64,000 nt of DNA from Halocaridina rubra. Its lineage: Eukaryota > Arthropoda > Malacostraca > Decapoda > Atyidae. Below are positions 1-11,967 of this stretch, one piece after another. How positions within the stretch are numbered: position 1 is the first letter of the stretch; every line of letters begins with the position of its first letter. The position numbers were made by a program, and so were the translations under genes. The stretch spans positions 138,501 to 202,500 of the forward strand of contig JAXCGZ010015128.1 of NCBI GenBank assembly GCA_037179515.1. Direction: 5' to 3'. Below the pieces are notes generated by a model. That model saw only the letters and a program-made list of their open reading frames with translations, searched no databases and was not told the origin of the DNA.

Positions 1-37
1 GTAGGTAATCACAATTAGGTAATCACACACACACACC

Positions 38-140
<103 letters not shown>

Positions 141-467
141 ATTCCAGTTATGACCAAATTTTAATCTGCTGTTCATGCTTACGTTGCTTAAAAAAAAAAG
201 ATGGCCTGTGCAAGGACTGGTATGTTTGGAATGAGTAATTTGTTCATGAATCGATTCTCTGATTGATGTCCAGTAGAATATCGTTTCACCATATTATTAT
301 CATAGTATGGTGGTTCTAATTATTCTTCCGTTTACAGTTGTATTCATTATATTTTTACATTTAGTTTAGACCTCATAATTATTTTTGTAATTATTAATAT
401 CATTAAATCTAACGCAGAATTATAAAGTACCTGTACTTAAATAAATTGGTTAATATAGAAAAGTTAG

Positions 468-490
468 TAATAATAATAATAATAATAATG

Positions 491-546
<56 letters not shown>
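468..546. repeat. (TAA)n microsatellite
   Basis: About 79 bp of TAA units with one GAT interruption. The long Ile runs translated from it are artefacts. Confidence 0.98.
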
Positions 547-1587
547 CGCATCTACAATTGCCTCCACTGGACATCGGACTATCATGTCCTTGAACATTAT
601 ATTCACTCCTCAGACTATTATGGTTAAAAATAAATTTTGAAAAATTTCGTAATATTCACTATATTATAACAGAAATATTAATAAAAATAATAAACAAAAC
701 AAATAAATATCATAAATAGAGATAAATGAATAATTGTATAAATAAATAAATAAATAGATAAAGAGGGTCTCCTTATACTTTTCCTCTCCATTTCTTAACG
801 GTACTAGAAATGGCAGGTGAACAACACATTGGAGTGGAAAATAAAAAAAATAGGTAAAACATCGTAATACGTAAACAAATAGATGATGATGAATGGGGGG
901 GGGGGAACTTCAAAGGGCTGAAGTTATGTTGACAACATTGTTTATCATTTGAGTTACGTTCTGTGGAAAGCAGATTGCTGCAAAGATACTGTGTCAAACA
1001 AGTCTAAATAAAACTATGAGGAGATTTAATCGTTTGAAGGCTTGTGCTTTTTTTTTTATCTACTCCAATAAAAATTTAAGGCTAGGAACATTTTAGGGAA
1101 TTTTTAGAGCAGAAATAATGTTTGATATGTAATGCAGTACAAATTAAGCAGAAACTTCAACCACTTCCGTTTTTGCATACAAAGTTGCATATTACTAAAT
1201 AATATACAGTGTATATTCTGCAGATTAAAAGGGCCAAAAATGTAATTATGTATAAAATAAAACCGGTGAAATTATGCTGGTATTTTATTATTATGCTTCA
1301 CAATTTAATTTTATTTGTTCTCAAGAAAGTAGAAACAGTTTTGCTAATCTGTTCTTCTTAAGATCTTTTTTAAGTCATGTCTTTCCATTCCATACTTTAT
1401 GCATTAAAAACGATTATCATGGAGTGTTGAAACCCTGCATTAGCTAACTTTTTTTGGGCTGTGGAAATTAATATCTCATACCGTATTTGGTGGTAATGCT
1501 GCCAGGCATACCATTCCCCCCCCCTTTTTTTTATAGAATAGTGTAAAACATTTAAATTTATTTTGATATTTTATTTGTACTTTACAG
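547..1587. other. AT-rich DNA, no gene seen
   Basis: Probably intron sequence upstream of the first visible ZIP13 exon. I looked for the missing N-terminal ZIP13 exons here and found no supported candidate. Confidence 0.5.
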
Positions 1588-1692
1588 ATAGTCGTAATCT
1601 ACTTCAACTTCTTCTGAGTTTTGCTGTGGGAGGACTGTTAGGGGACGTATTTTTGCATTTATTACCCGAGGCATGGAGCCTAGCATTGGAAG
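1588..1692 (+). CDS. SLC39A13: ZIP13 exon a (first one in window)
   Basis: The acceptor is tttacag at 1581-1587 and the donor is gtaggt from 1693. Two bases complete an upstream codon, then [15 protein letters not shown] and the [12 protein letters not shown] helix follow. Because it opens in mid-codon, at least one upstream coding exon must exist. Confidence 0.9.
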
Positions 1693-4600
1693 GTAGGTTT
1701 CACCTTTGAATTTACTGAATTGGTGCCTCACACTTCTATTTTTTTCAATTTTAATACACCTATGATATTTAATCTTTTCTGTATTAATTTTCTTAATACA
1801 GTATATCATTCGTGTACTAAAGTAGGTAGCATTGTTCTTATTTTCTATGCATTATTATAATGTCATGTCGCTTATGATTTTATTATATTAAATAAGAGCC
1901 TCCTATTATAGAAATTTTCAGTATTTAGTTAAAGCTAAAGCATGTATTTTTTTCCTTAAACAACTGACATATGTGTATTTTTTTTCATATTATAGCATGG
2001 TACCATTGATTCCATAAAAATACCTTCTATTTCTCAAAGTACAGAAGCTCCCCTACTAATGAATAACCGAGTTACGAACATTCGCAGATACAAACAAAAA
2101 TCTACCCATTAGCAACCCATGTATTAATGTATATATTACTGGACTGTACTGTATAGCAACCCATGTATTAATGTATATATTACTGGACTGTACTGTATTG
2201 TTACATAATTATTACTGTATTAAAATTCATTTATACTGTATACATTAGGTTTCATGTATTAGTTAAGTGTCTCTTGCCAGAGTACTCTACAGAACTGCAT
2301 AAATATGTACTGTTGAGTACTTTTTTTTTTTACCTCAGCAGAACTTACAAAGAATTCTACTTACGAACGGACTTCTGGAACCTAACTTGTTCGTAAGTAG
2401 TGGAGTGTCTGTATACTAATTAAGCGCACAGCACTGACGGAATTGGAGATAAAAAAGAATTCATTAAGCCTACTGTATTGATGGAATTGGAGATGACAGA
2501 TACCACAATGTTGGGTCGAGCTCCATAATAGGAGGCTCTTACTCAATATAGTAAAATCATAATTCTGGCTGTGGAAGCTCTTCATAAAAAATTTTCATTT
2601 CAGCTGGAGCTGGTCCTCATGAAGCTTTCACCCAGGTTGGCCTCTGTGTTTTGGCTGGGATATTTGTCTTCATAGTAGTAGAAATGTTGGCTGTTCATGA
2701 TTCTTCCGCACAGTATAATAATAACACAAAAGATGTCTCCGGAGCCACAAAGAAAGAGGTAGGTCAGAGGATGTGCATTTGTGGAGAGCCTTGACCTTGC
2801 AGTTATGATCCAGAATTGTTTGTATTTGTGAAAGTGTTTTCAGTGTTTCTTGTAATGCTTCTTCATTAGTTTACTTTTCTCTTTCTTGTTGCCAGTTCAA
2901 ATTTTATGCTTCACTACATTTATCTTGTATCTGGCCTTCCTTTGTGGGATGTATGAGGTATCTTTACCGATGTGCAGTTTTAAGCTTCCAATTACCCCAC
3001 TGTATTACCTTAGTTCTTGACAGTTTACTGGTGAACAGTGTACAAAATGCATTGTTGTCAGTATTAGCTTTAAATATTGATTACATCATTCAACATTCTT
3101 TTGTGAGGAAATTTTCTTCATGATTGGTATTTTTCAACCCCTGAGATGACTTTAATCTCTCACTGGGCCTTAGTTTACATGGGAGTTTAGGCATCACAGA
3201 ACAATACAAACAAACAAACATTTATTTCCATTTGGCAATGGCTATTCTTTTACAAAACTAAGAGTGCACTTATAAGTAGATGTAATTGAACTAATTAGTA
3301 AAAGGGTAATACATACAGTGGACAGAAATATATGGGAATGATACGAGTGACTGATTTGAGATGAATGTTGGTTACGTCAAGGTTGTGTAATGTCGCCGTG
3401 GTTGTTTAATGTGTATATGGATGGAGTGGTAAGGGAAGTAAATGAAAGAGTATTAGACAGAGGCTTGGAACTAGTGGATGAGGAGGGAAGGTTGTGGAAC
3501 TTGAGTCAGTTGCTATTTGCAGATGATACTATACTGGTGGATGATACTGAAAATGAATTGAATCATTTGGTGACTGAGTTTATTAGTGTGTGTGAAAGAA
3601 GGAAGTTGCGCTTGAATATTGGTAAAAGTAAAGTCGTGAGATGCACGAGGAGTGTTAATGTTGGCAGTTTGAATGTAGGAGTGATTGGGGTCACATGTAT
3701 CAAGGAGTGGACGAGTGGATGTAGAGGTAAATCACAGAGTAATGGAAGCTAGTAAATGTCTAAGTGGGTTGAAAAGTGTAATGAGAAATAGATATTTGGG
3801 AATGAATGCAAAGAGAAGGATATATGAAGGTGTGATTGTGCCGACAGCAATGTATGGAGCAGAGACTTGGAATGCAAGATAGGATAAAAGAAACAAGTTG
3901 AATGTAATGGAGATGAGGTGTTTGAGAGGTATGATTGGTGTATCTAGAATAGATAGAGTAAGAAATGAGGATGTCAGGGAGAGAACGGGTGTTTGAATGA
4001 AGCTGTCGGATAGGTTAGATTAGAATGTGGTGCGATGGTTCGGACATATGGAAAGGATGAGTAATGAACGATTAGTGAAGAGAGTGTGGAGTGAAGAAGT
4101 GATTGGAGTTAGGTTAAGAGCGAGACCTAGAATGAGATGGATGGATGGCGTGAAAAGAGCACTGAATGCACGTGGAATGTCAGTGGCACAGGAAAGAGTG
4201 CGTGCAAGAGATAGGAATGAGTGGAGGAAGATTGTGCATATATGACAGGTCCAAAGGGATTGCTCGCACCTGCTAGCTCAGTGAACTGTGGTGGACGGGT
4301 GTGAGGGGAGTTGCCATTTGATGAAGCGGTGGGGGTAAACCAGCTGCGGCTGTCGGGCCTCATTGTAGAATACTCTTTCCCACCTACCTTGTGGGTGACC
4401 CAAGCAGGGTGGAAGGGGGGGGGGGAGACGTGGCAACCTTCTATCCCCAAGGAGCTGAGAGGAGTGGTTGAGGTGTGTATGTGGATCGTGGTGAATGCGC
4501 ATTTCTTGGCTCGGCCACCCCCCTTACAAGGGGAAATGAGGCTTATGTCTATGTATGTATGTATGTAGAAAATGAAGAGTAACTTGAGTTAACAGATGTG

Positions 4601-7171
4601 TATAAAAATTATAATAACAATAATCATACTGTAATAAAAATGTTAACAATAATGTTAATAATAAATTAGTGATAATAATAACACTCGATACTGGATCGTT
4701 ATTATTGGCATCATCACCATATTCCTATTCGTTACAATGAGAATAATTAGTTCTTAACTTAGAGTTTAAAGAAGGTGGTATCAATTTTCATATGGAATGG
4801 TTAGTGTTAAGGGATATTGCATTAATCATTATGTGTGATCGGTGTGTGAGCAGTAACTATTTATCCAAGAGATAGCTATATACATTAGTTTGCCTTTGAA
4901 AGCTGCGAAGGAGAATGAATTTTGTAGATGTTCTGGAATATTGTTCCAGAGTGTTGGCCCTTTAATAGTGATCATCTTTGAACCTGAATATGTTTCCTTT
5001 AGTATAAGGTAATAATGTTGTAGTACTCTTACTTCTTTTTTCACATTTCTTCTTTACTTATTCTCAAACTGAAGACCTGATATTATATTTTGCTGGTATC
5101 ATAATTTTTTACAGTACCTGTATAAAGTTTTTTCTTAAACTTGCTGTGCTTAATGTTGTGGTTGAGACAAGTCTTTCACAATGTCTATTCAGCTGTCCCT
5201 TGTTATGTGAATCAAGCTGATTACAATATCTTGAGTATTTTAGAGCTTCCTAGTAATTAAAAGTATCTGATACATCACCCATTAGGTATTTCTCTGATGA
5301 AGAGTTTTTTTTTATATAAACTAGTATCTATCATTATAATATATAATATATGTTTTTTATGGTTGTTTTTTCTGCCGTCTTGTAGATGAAAATGGACTCT
5401 TAAAAAATGGTCACAGTATTCAATACTGTGTTTTGTCGTTGTTTTATACCTAACAGGGTTATATATCTCATTCACTCTGTTGTGTATATATAACGCAAGT
5501 AGTCATTCTGTTTGGTTCTCTTTAGTCTTTATGCATTGTATATATGTCGTTTTTGTGTGAATTGTTTTATGTTACTATGGTTTATTTGATAATTCAAACA
5601 ATTAAAAACACTACCTAAGTTAAATTATTCTTGATATCGTTGGACTTTTCATTGGCCTGAAAAATTATTTATATTTATTCACAGCAATGTAGTATATGTA
5701 GACTGCAGGTGTCATCATATTTCTTCCCTTTGCAGGTATCTGGGTACCTTAATCTCATAGCCAATGGCATCGATAACTTTACTCATGGGCTTGCAGTAGC
5801 AGGGTCATTCATGGTTTCCTATAAGACGGGCCTACTCACCACAGGTGCTATACTTATTCATGAGGTCCCTCATGAAATTGGTGACTTTGCCATTTTACTG
5901 AAGTCCGGTAAGAATGTTTAAAAAGGTTTGATTTTTTAGGCTTTTCCTCTGTATTTTGTAAATAGAAATAAAACTGCTCCCAGATATTCCAGGTGATCTA
6001 CTAGTTTATTGAAATAGTGTTGTTGTGTTCTAAATGAATGAACATATCTCGAAAATGATACCATCTGAAAGAGATGTTGATATCCCTCAAAGTTACTGTT
6101 ACCATTATTAATTTTAATTTTTGATGCTATTATTTATAAGAAACTTTTTTATAACACTCTCAGTGGTATAAGCTCTTCGTGAACCTTGGAGCGGCTCTTT
6201 TGTATTGAGAATATGCACTTGAAGAAGTTACTTTATAAAAGAATGTAATATTTGTTAAGTAACTTTAAAAAAGTTGAGATTAAGCATAAAAATTTATTCA
6301 ATGTCTTTAGCCTAATGCTAAATTTGAGCGTCCAATAAGCACTTTTTATATTGCGGGATGTACAGAGTATAAGTAACATTAAAATCAGGTGAATATTTAA
6401 TTTTATTATGGACTTGTATAAAATGAAAGATTTTACACAATTTAGCTCTTTTTCTGAAATAGAAGATTTGACTACGTTTTGTTCCCAGGGGTAGATAAAT
6501 TTCTTCCTGGTGAAAAACAAAGAAAGTTTTGATATTTATGTGATGTGGTGCAAGCATATTGTGACACTACCCTGGGATCGTCCATGTTCCCCAGGGTATC
6601 GTAAAAGTCGATTAAGTGGGGCCAAAATAGAGGGCTGTTAATCTCCTCCTATGTGTTTTCCTCCTGAAAAGAGTAATAGTTTTTTATTTGACTCTGCCGC
6701 ACCTAATGTAAGGAGGATTATGGGTTTTGTATATAAATTGTATATAGACCTAGAGATGAAGGAAATAGAATATTTCCCTTGTAGCAGTAGGTGAGCAGAT
6801 GGCTTTATGTAATTCCCTCCACGAATTTAGTTTAAATTAGGCAGGCAGGTTTGGCTAAGAAAGCTAATTTTTTTTGAACCCCTTTGTGTATAGTGGGAAA
6901 GGTTACAATTTTTAAAACTTAAAATCAATCTTTTCACTTTGCATATAGCTCCTCTGTTCATTTCCTAAATCATGAGTTATCATATCTTTTGGCTTCTCGT
7001 CAGGGATCACCAGTTTCCATAGCACTCTGTCCCCTGTATCCTCCTCTGTCACACCACACCCCTCATATCCTGCCTCACCACATCCATAAAATCTTCTTTG
7101 GCCTACCTCTCCCCCTCCTGTCTGGCAGCTCCCTCCTTAGCAGCCTGCTCCCAACATCTTCCTTACTCATG

Positions 7172-7216
<45 letters not shown>

Positions 7217-8086
7217 TGCTTGGATGATGCGTGTTAAAATAATACCAATGTATGTGATACTTGTCTTTTTAGAAGAGAGTCTGACAATTCTTTTCTTCTT
7301 GAAAATAGATTGGCTGCAAAAATGCTGAAAGATGCATCTTTTAGTCCTGATTACCCTTCTGGAGTCTTAAGAATATAAAAAGTCATAATTGGTGCGTTTG
7401 ACATTTTGTTTTTTCTAATTAATTGGAGTAATCCTTCAGGATTCAATCGTTGGGAAGCAACGCAGGCACAGTTGTACACAGCAGGCGTTGGCCTTTTAGG
7501 TGCATTGTTCACCCTTTTCATTGGTACTTCTGATATTCTTGGTAAGTAGTCATTTATATTTTTAAATCTTTTTTGTGTTGTGATAAATGTCCCTTAGTTA
7601 TCAGCATGATAGCATTCCACATGAGATATGAATTTAAAGAATTCTTTTGTCATTCACATAACAATGCCATTAATGCATATTCATAGCCACTCTGAAAAAA
7701 GCAGTATACAAATATTAAGTTAAGTTCCTTTTTACTGCTATTGGAGTCTTCTATTAATCTTTTTTTTTTATTTCTGTGTGTGTTTCACATCTTCCTAAAA
7801 GAAATTATTGTAGCATCATCTTGGTGTCAAAGTGGAATACACTGAATTTGATACTCACTTCATAGCTATGATCACTCACAATCCTGACTGTCAATTTCTG
7901 TGTCACTTTTCAGGTGGTATCCAGGTCTACATCTTGCCATTTACTGCAGGTGGCTTTCTTAATATTGCACTTGTTACTGTGTTACCAGAGCTGCTGCAAG
8001 AAGAGCGGCCCGCACAGTCTTGCGCACAGCTTCTTTGTCTTTTGTGCGGCACATTTACTATGGCTGCAGTTGCAGTGACCTCTTAA
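1588..8086 (+). CDS. SLC39A13: ZIP13-type zinc transporter, 3' five exons of gene
   Basis: Members of this family move zinc out of the Golgi/ER or vesicle lumen into the cytosol. Five exons (1588-1692, 2604-2758, 5736-5907, 7440-7541, 7914-8086) join in phase with AG/GT borders and encode about 235 residues ending at TAA 8084-8086. Seen: [21 protein letters not shown], the helix with the conserved HLLPEAW; then [13 protein letters not shown] and [14 protein letters not shown], the two helices that form the metal site. DNFTHG, in place of the HNFTDG of ZIP7, is the ZIP13 signature. ZIP13 is about 370 residues, so roughly 130 N-terminal residues are missing and should lie upstream. The last exon ([21 protein letters not shown]) is the usual C-terminal helix pair. 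Introns of 911, 2977, 1532 and 372 bp hold a MITE and LINE pieces. Family assignment is firm; orthology to ZIP13 rather than ZIP7 rests on DNFTHG and the C-terminus. Confidence 0.93.
2042..2411. mobile_element. MITE with CAG-type TIRs and TA target duplication
   Basis: Ends read CAGAAGCTCCCCTACT and, reverse-complemented from the right, CAGACACTCCACTACTTACG; both are flanked by TA. At 370 bp with no coding capacity it is a non-autonomous pogo/Tigger-like or mariner-like element in ZIP13 intron 1. Confidence 0.6.
2111..2198. repeat. perfect 44-bp tandem duplication
   Basis: Positions 2111-2154 and 2155-2198 are identical. The unit begins AGCAACCCATGTATTAATGT. It lies inside the MITE at 2042-2411. 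Confidence 0.97.
2604..2758 (+). CDS. SLC39A13: ZIP13 exon b
   Basis: The acceptor is ttcag and the donor is gtaggt. It encodes [20 protein letters not shown], then a membrane helix ([11 protein letters not shown]), then a hydrophilic Asn/Lys-rich cytoplasmic loop. The loop is short and lacks the long His-rich stretch of ZIP7, which also favours ZIP13. Confidence 0.9.
3315..4568 (+). mobile_element. LINE-C, 5'-truncated copy with 3' tail
   Basis: A non-LTR retrotransposon of the same family as 54866-57545. It starts within the RT domain and runs through the RT C-terminus into a 3' UTR with a GGCTCGGCCACCCCCCTTAC block, ending in short ATGT repeats (4549-4567). Lies in ZIP13 intron 2, same strand as the gene. 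Confidence 0.85.
3390..4245 (+). pseudogene. LINE-C reverse transcriptase fragment, broken
   Basis: Frames in order: [20 protein letters not shown] and [12 protein letters not shown] (the FADD catalytic box) at 3390-3690; [20 protein letters not shown] and [10 protein letters not shown] at 3685-3882; [15 protein letters not shown] and [15 protein letters not shown] at 4027-4245. A deletion near 3685 and stops near 3880 and 3994 break it relative to the other copy. It cannot encode a working protein. Confidence 0.85.
5736..5907 (+). CDS. SLC39A13: ZIP13 exon c, metal-site helices
   Basis: The acceptor is tttgcag and the donor is gtaaga. It encodes [20 protein letters not shown] and [16 protein letters not shown]. 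The Asp, His and Glu residues of these two motifs form the transport site in ZIP proteins. This is the most diagnostic exon. Confidence 0.95.
6985..7173 (-). mobile_element. RT C-terminal fragment, RTE-like
   Basis: The - strand reads, across several frame shifts, RGRGRPKK then pieces like [19 protein letters not shown] and LWKL, the usual C-terminal tail of RTE-type polymerases (RRGRPKK...D). GC is higher than around it. Short and degraded; it abuts a (TTA)n run. Confidence 0.45.
7173..7216. repeat. (TTA)n microsatellite
   Basis: About 44 bp of ATT units in ZIP13 intron 3. Confidence 0.97.
7440..7541 (+). CDS. SLC39A13: ZIP13 exon d
   Basis: The acceptor is ccttcag and the donor is gtaagt, phase 1 at both ends. 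It encodes [20 protein letters not shown] and a hydrophobic helix ending FIGTSDIL, matching the loop and helix after HEXPHE in the family. Confidence 0.9.
7914..8086 (+). CDS. SLC39A13: ZIP13 terminal exon with stop
   Basis: The acceptor is ttttcag. It encodes [20 protein letters not shown] and the [10 protein letters not shown] motif, then a last hydrophobic helix ending AVAVTS and TAA at 8084-8086. The open frame extends upstream to 7832, but the strong acceptor and homology place the exon start at 7914. Confidence 0.92.
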
Positions 8087-9339
8087 GGTAGTGCCTGCTT
8101 AAATCTCTTGCCTGAGCTGTGATCCTTAGGTGTAATTGTATCTCTATAGCATCTACTTATTTTAACCTTAAGAATACTATGGGAGATTTTATATTATACT
8201 CTATTTAACTGGTATTCTTAGTGTAGAATATATGAAAGAGGTTTCAAAGCTGCATTTTTAGAAGTTGCAGTCTGTGTGTATATACTGTATATCAACATCG
8301 AGGATGTACACTTAGTCTTGAATGGTGCTGAAATTGGTTCACTTATTTATCAAAATTACATGTGTTTTCCAAACTTGTCTCGTTTTGAAAATACACTATT
8401 GCCTTCATAGTTAAATCAAGCGTTTTTCTAATTCTGGCCATTTAATTTAAGTAAATGTTTTTCATTTCCACATTGTTTCTGATTTACTTAAAAATTCTGA
8501 TTGAATTGATGCTTTAAACATATATGTCATACTGTATTGGATTAAGAATGCTAGTCTTTATTCGATTATATGTTATAACTCAAACTATGTAACCTTAAAT
8601 ATTCAATTTTACTTAAATTTTATAATGCTCAAGGTCTTAACAGTTAGTGACGAACTACTTATAGTAGAGTATTGTTTTTAGTTATACTTTTTATGCTATC
8701 AGGATGCATTTGTTTCTTTCTATATACATTATTCTCTCTGATTAGGTTGTTTTTCTATATTAGCCTTGTTTGTATGAGCTCCTTTGGAAACCTCTTTCTC
8801 CTTGACGAGAAATATTAAAGGTGTGGTGTGGTATCAGTCAAATTAATATCTGGGTCAGCATCATATACTCCACAGTGCTTTCAAAGAAGTCATTGTCATT
8901 ATCTACTTAATTTACATCTGTAGTTTCCTTTCATGGTATGTAAAAGTGTTAGAGAATGTATTGCAGCACTTTAAGCTCATCCTCCGAAATCACTTTGTGT
9001 GATTTTATATGCTGTGTATTAATATGTTAGTCCAAGGCAGATTAGTTGAAAGTTACTTGTAATAAATTGAAAAAATTTCAGATTAAAATTTATGAAAGGA
9101 ATATATGCCTTAAAATTTTTTTCTGAATTATTTTAGATTATTGTGAACATTTCTTGAAGAATACATCGTATTTTTATCAGAGTATTTTTTAGTGCAAATT
9201 GTATTTTTTTTTTTCTTCATGATATCACTTGCAGAAATCAGCAGGATATGCATAACCAAAACTAAACATCTTCGGCAATCCTACCATACCTTTCCTATGT
9301 TTTCAGTAAGTTTACCTCGTGGAACTATTGCAGGAGGAA
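8087..9339 (+). other. probable ZIP13 3' UTR
   Basis: AT-rich sequence after the stop with no other gene. An AATAAA at 9061-9066 is a possible polyadenylation signal, about 975 nt past the stop. The true end of the transcript cannot be seen. Confidence 0.4.
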
Positions 9340-9385
9340 GAAATTAAAAACCCTCTGGAACCTTCCTTCTATTATCATAGGCTGC

Positions 9386-11967
9386 GTGTACCGCCACCCC
9401 AAAGCCCCGGTAACCTCTTTTAGCTATATTTTGGACGTTTTTAAGGAGATAATTTTAAAAAACAAACCAGTTTTTATATATGGCGATTTTAATGATGATC
9501 AACTAAAAAGAGAAAATAAAATGAGTAGACTTATTAAGAATTTAAATCTAGAACAGATTATAAATAAACCAACTAGAATCACTCCCACTTCAGTTTCCCA
9601 AATCGATCTAGTAATAACAAACTCCAAACATATGATAACTAAGTGTGACGTAATGCCAAGCCCTATAGCAGACCACGAGGAAATTGTAACGTCCCTAAAT
9701 ATTCGCAAACCAAAGAGACAACCAATCTTTAAAACATTCAGATGCTTAAGAAATTATTCACAAGAATTACTTTGTAGTTTACTTATGAATGAAGTACATA
9801 AATTAAATGAAATTCTATATACCGATAATATAAATATACAAGTAAGAATTTTAACCAGTGTCTTATCATCATGTATAGATCGATGTGCACCACTCGTGAC
9901 AAGAGAAATATTTCGTCCCCCCGCTCCTTGGATAACAGATGACATAAAAAACATTATGAAAGAAAGAGACAAACTACAAAATGAAGTAAAACTACAAAGA
10001 GATAATATCCCTTTAAGAGAAAAGTTTACAGAGCATAAGAAACAAGTAAAATCATTATTAAGTAACAGTAAGAAACAGTATTACAAAAATGAATTTCAAA
10101 ACGCTAAAGGCAATATCTCTGATACATGGAAAATTGCTAAAACCATGCTTTCCAATAACTGTAATAAAAGTAGTAACATATCAATTATACCCGATGAGGT
10201 AGATGTAAGTGCTAAAGCAGAAGAGTTCAATAATTTTTTCGCTGAAGTGGGGAAAAAAACCTTTGAAAAAACAAAAAAAGAAATAATAAATGAAATCAAT
10301 AATAGTAATGGTGGTAATAATAATGATGATGGTAGTAGTAATAATAATAGAAATGTTGATAATGGTGTAAATAATAATGATGGTGGTAGTAATGGTAATG
10401 ATAATAGTGATGATGGTAGTAATAATAATAATAATGTTAATCTTGAAGAACATAGTGCATTCAATAGAAGTAATGATGTCTTTAACCCTACTACAGTAGA
10501 TTGTAATACAGTAATCTTAGTAATAAAAAATCTGAAAGACTCTAATGCATATGGATCAGATGGAATTTGTTTTCGTTTTATTAGAGATTCATTATTTGTA
10601 ATAGCATATTATCTGACGGTAATAATCAATACTTCCATAGTTACCAACTATAGACCAATCTCTTTACTACCAATTTTATCAAAGATACTTGAAAAGATTG
10701 TTGCAAATCAGTTAAGTGAGTTTCTTGAAAAAAATAAACTTATTGCAAAAAGTCAACACGGTTTCAGGCCAAAATTATCAACTGAAACTGCCTTATTGAA
10801 AATATCAGATGAAATATACAAAAATATAGATAATAAGAAAATATCATTGCTACTACTACTCGATCTTTCTAAAGCTTTTGATAGTGTACACCATACCATC
10901 TTATTAGAAAAATGCAAAAAAATGAACATTGACCCAAGCTGGTTCGAGAACTATTTAAAAACCGCTACCAGTCAGTCAGAATAAAAGATGTAGTTTCAAG
11001 TCCCAAGAAGGTATTGTTTGGGGTCCCTCAGGGATCGATCCTAGGACCTATACTTTTTCTAATATATGTAAACGATCTAGTAAAATATTTACCTAACTGT
11101 TATGTCATTCAATATGCTGACGATACTCAAATCTTAATTGAAGGAGAAATTAATGATTTAGAAAATATTATTCTTAGAGCAGAAGAAATCTTGTATATGG
11201 CTAAACGTTACTTTCTAAAAAATGGTCTGTTACTTAATGAAACTAAAACCCAATCTATTCTTATCGGATCCAGACAATTATTATCAGAATTTGATGACAA
11301 TCTTCATATAAATTTTAACGGTAATATCATTAAGCCAATGAACTCGGTAAAGAACCTAGGTGTCTATTTTGACCGTTACATGAATTTTGAAATGCATATA
11401 GATGAAATTTATAAAAAAGTAATGGGTACTCTAATATATCTAAATAGGGTAAAAGACTCATTTGAAACATCAACTCGTATAATAATTGTCCAGTCCTTAG
11501 CTATGAGTTTAATTAATTACTGTCTCAAAGTTTGGGGATGTACAAATAAGACTCAATTACAAAGAATACAAAAGTTACAAAACTTTGCAGCACGAGTGGC
11601 TGTTGGCAATGTAAGAAAATACGAGCACATCTCTCCTGTTTTAAAAGATCTAGAATGGATAAAGATTAGAGATAAATATGTTTTTGATATATGTACCTTT
11701 GTTTTTAATATACTAAGAAACAATCTTCCTGATTGCTTGTATAATTTTTCTACAGTAAGCTCAGTTACCGGGTTAACTACCCGTCAAGGGGAAGATTTAT
11801 TAGTACGAAGGTCTAAAACTGATATTGGCTCAAGAGATATAAACATTCGTGGACCTCATTTATATAATCAGCTTCCCAGAGAACTAAAAAATGCTGGTTC
11901 AGTGTATACTTTTAAATATAATCTTAAGAAGTTACTCTTAAAGGAAGATTTTACTTGTAAATTTTAA
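9386..11967 (+). pseudogene. LINE-A endonuclease/reverse transcriptase, one frameshift
   Basis: In order: endonuclease pieces IIIGCVYRHP, FIYGDFNDD, SQIDLVITNS and SPIADHEEI (the catalytic DH); an Asn/Gly/Asp-rich insert (about 10290-10440); RT motifs NYRPISLLPILSKILEKIV, SQHGFRP, LLLDLSKAFDSV; then, in another frame, FGVPQGSILGPILFLIYVND, IQYADDTQIL (YADD) and a C-terminal domain to the stop at 11965-11967. The shift falls in an A-run at about 10956-10961, where one base appears missing. The stretch usually found just before NYRPIS (about 20-25 residues with a WK and K.GD) is absent near 10640, an in-frame deletion. Confidence 0.85.
10285..10440 (+). repeat. in-frame AAT/GGT/GAT trinucleotide tract in LINE-A
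   Basis: Imperfect AAT, GGT, GAT and AGT triplets encode about 50 residues of mostly Asn, Gly, Asp and Ser between endonuclease and RT. This looks like a microsatellite grown inside the reading frame. Confidence 0.8.

Noticed and set aside
409..640. Poly-Ile open frames on both strands
   Set aside because: Produced by the (TAA)n tract; no gene.
6562..6602. Hairpin ACCCTGGG...CCCAGGGT as a regulatory element
   Set aside because: A short inverted repeat in ZIP13 intron 3 with no context; one such hairpin is expected by chance over this length.
10096..10464. Leu/Ile-rich - strand frames within LINE-A
   Set aside because: Antisense shadow of the Asn/Gly/Asp triplet tract.
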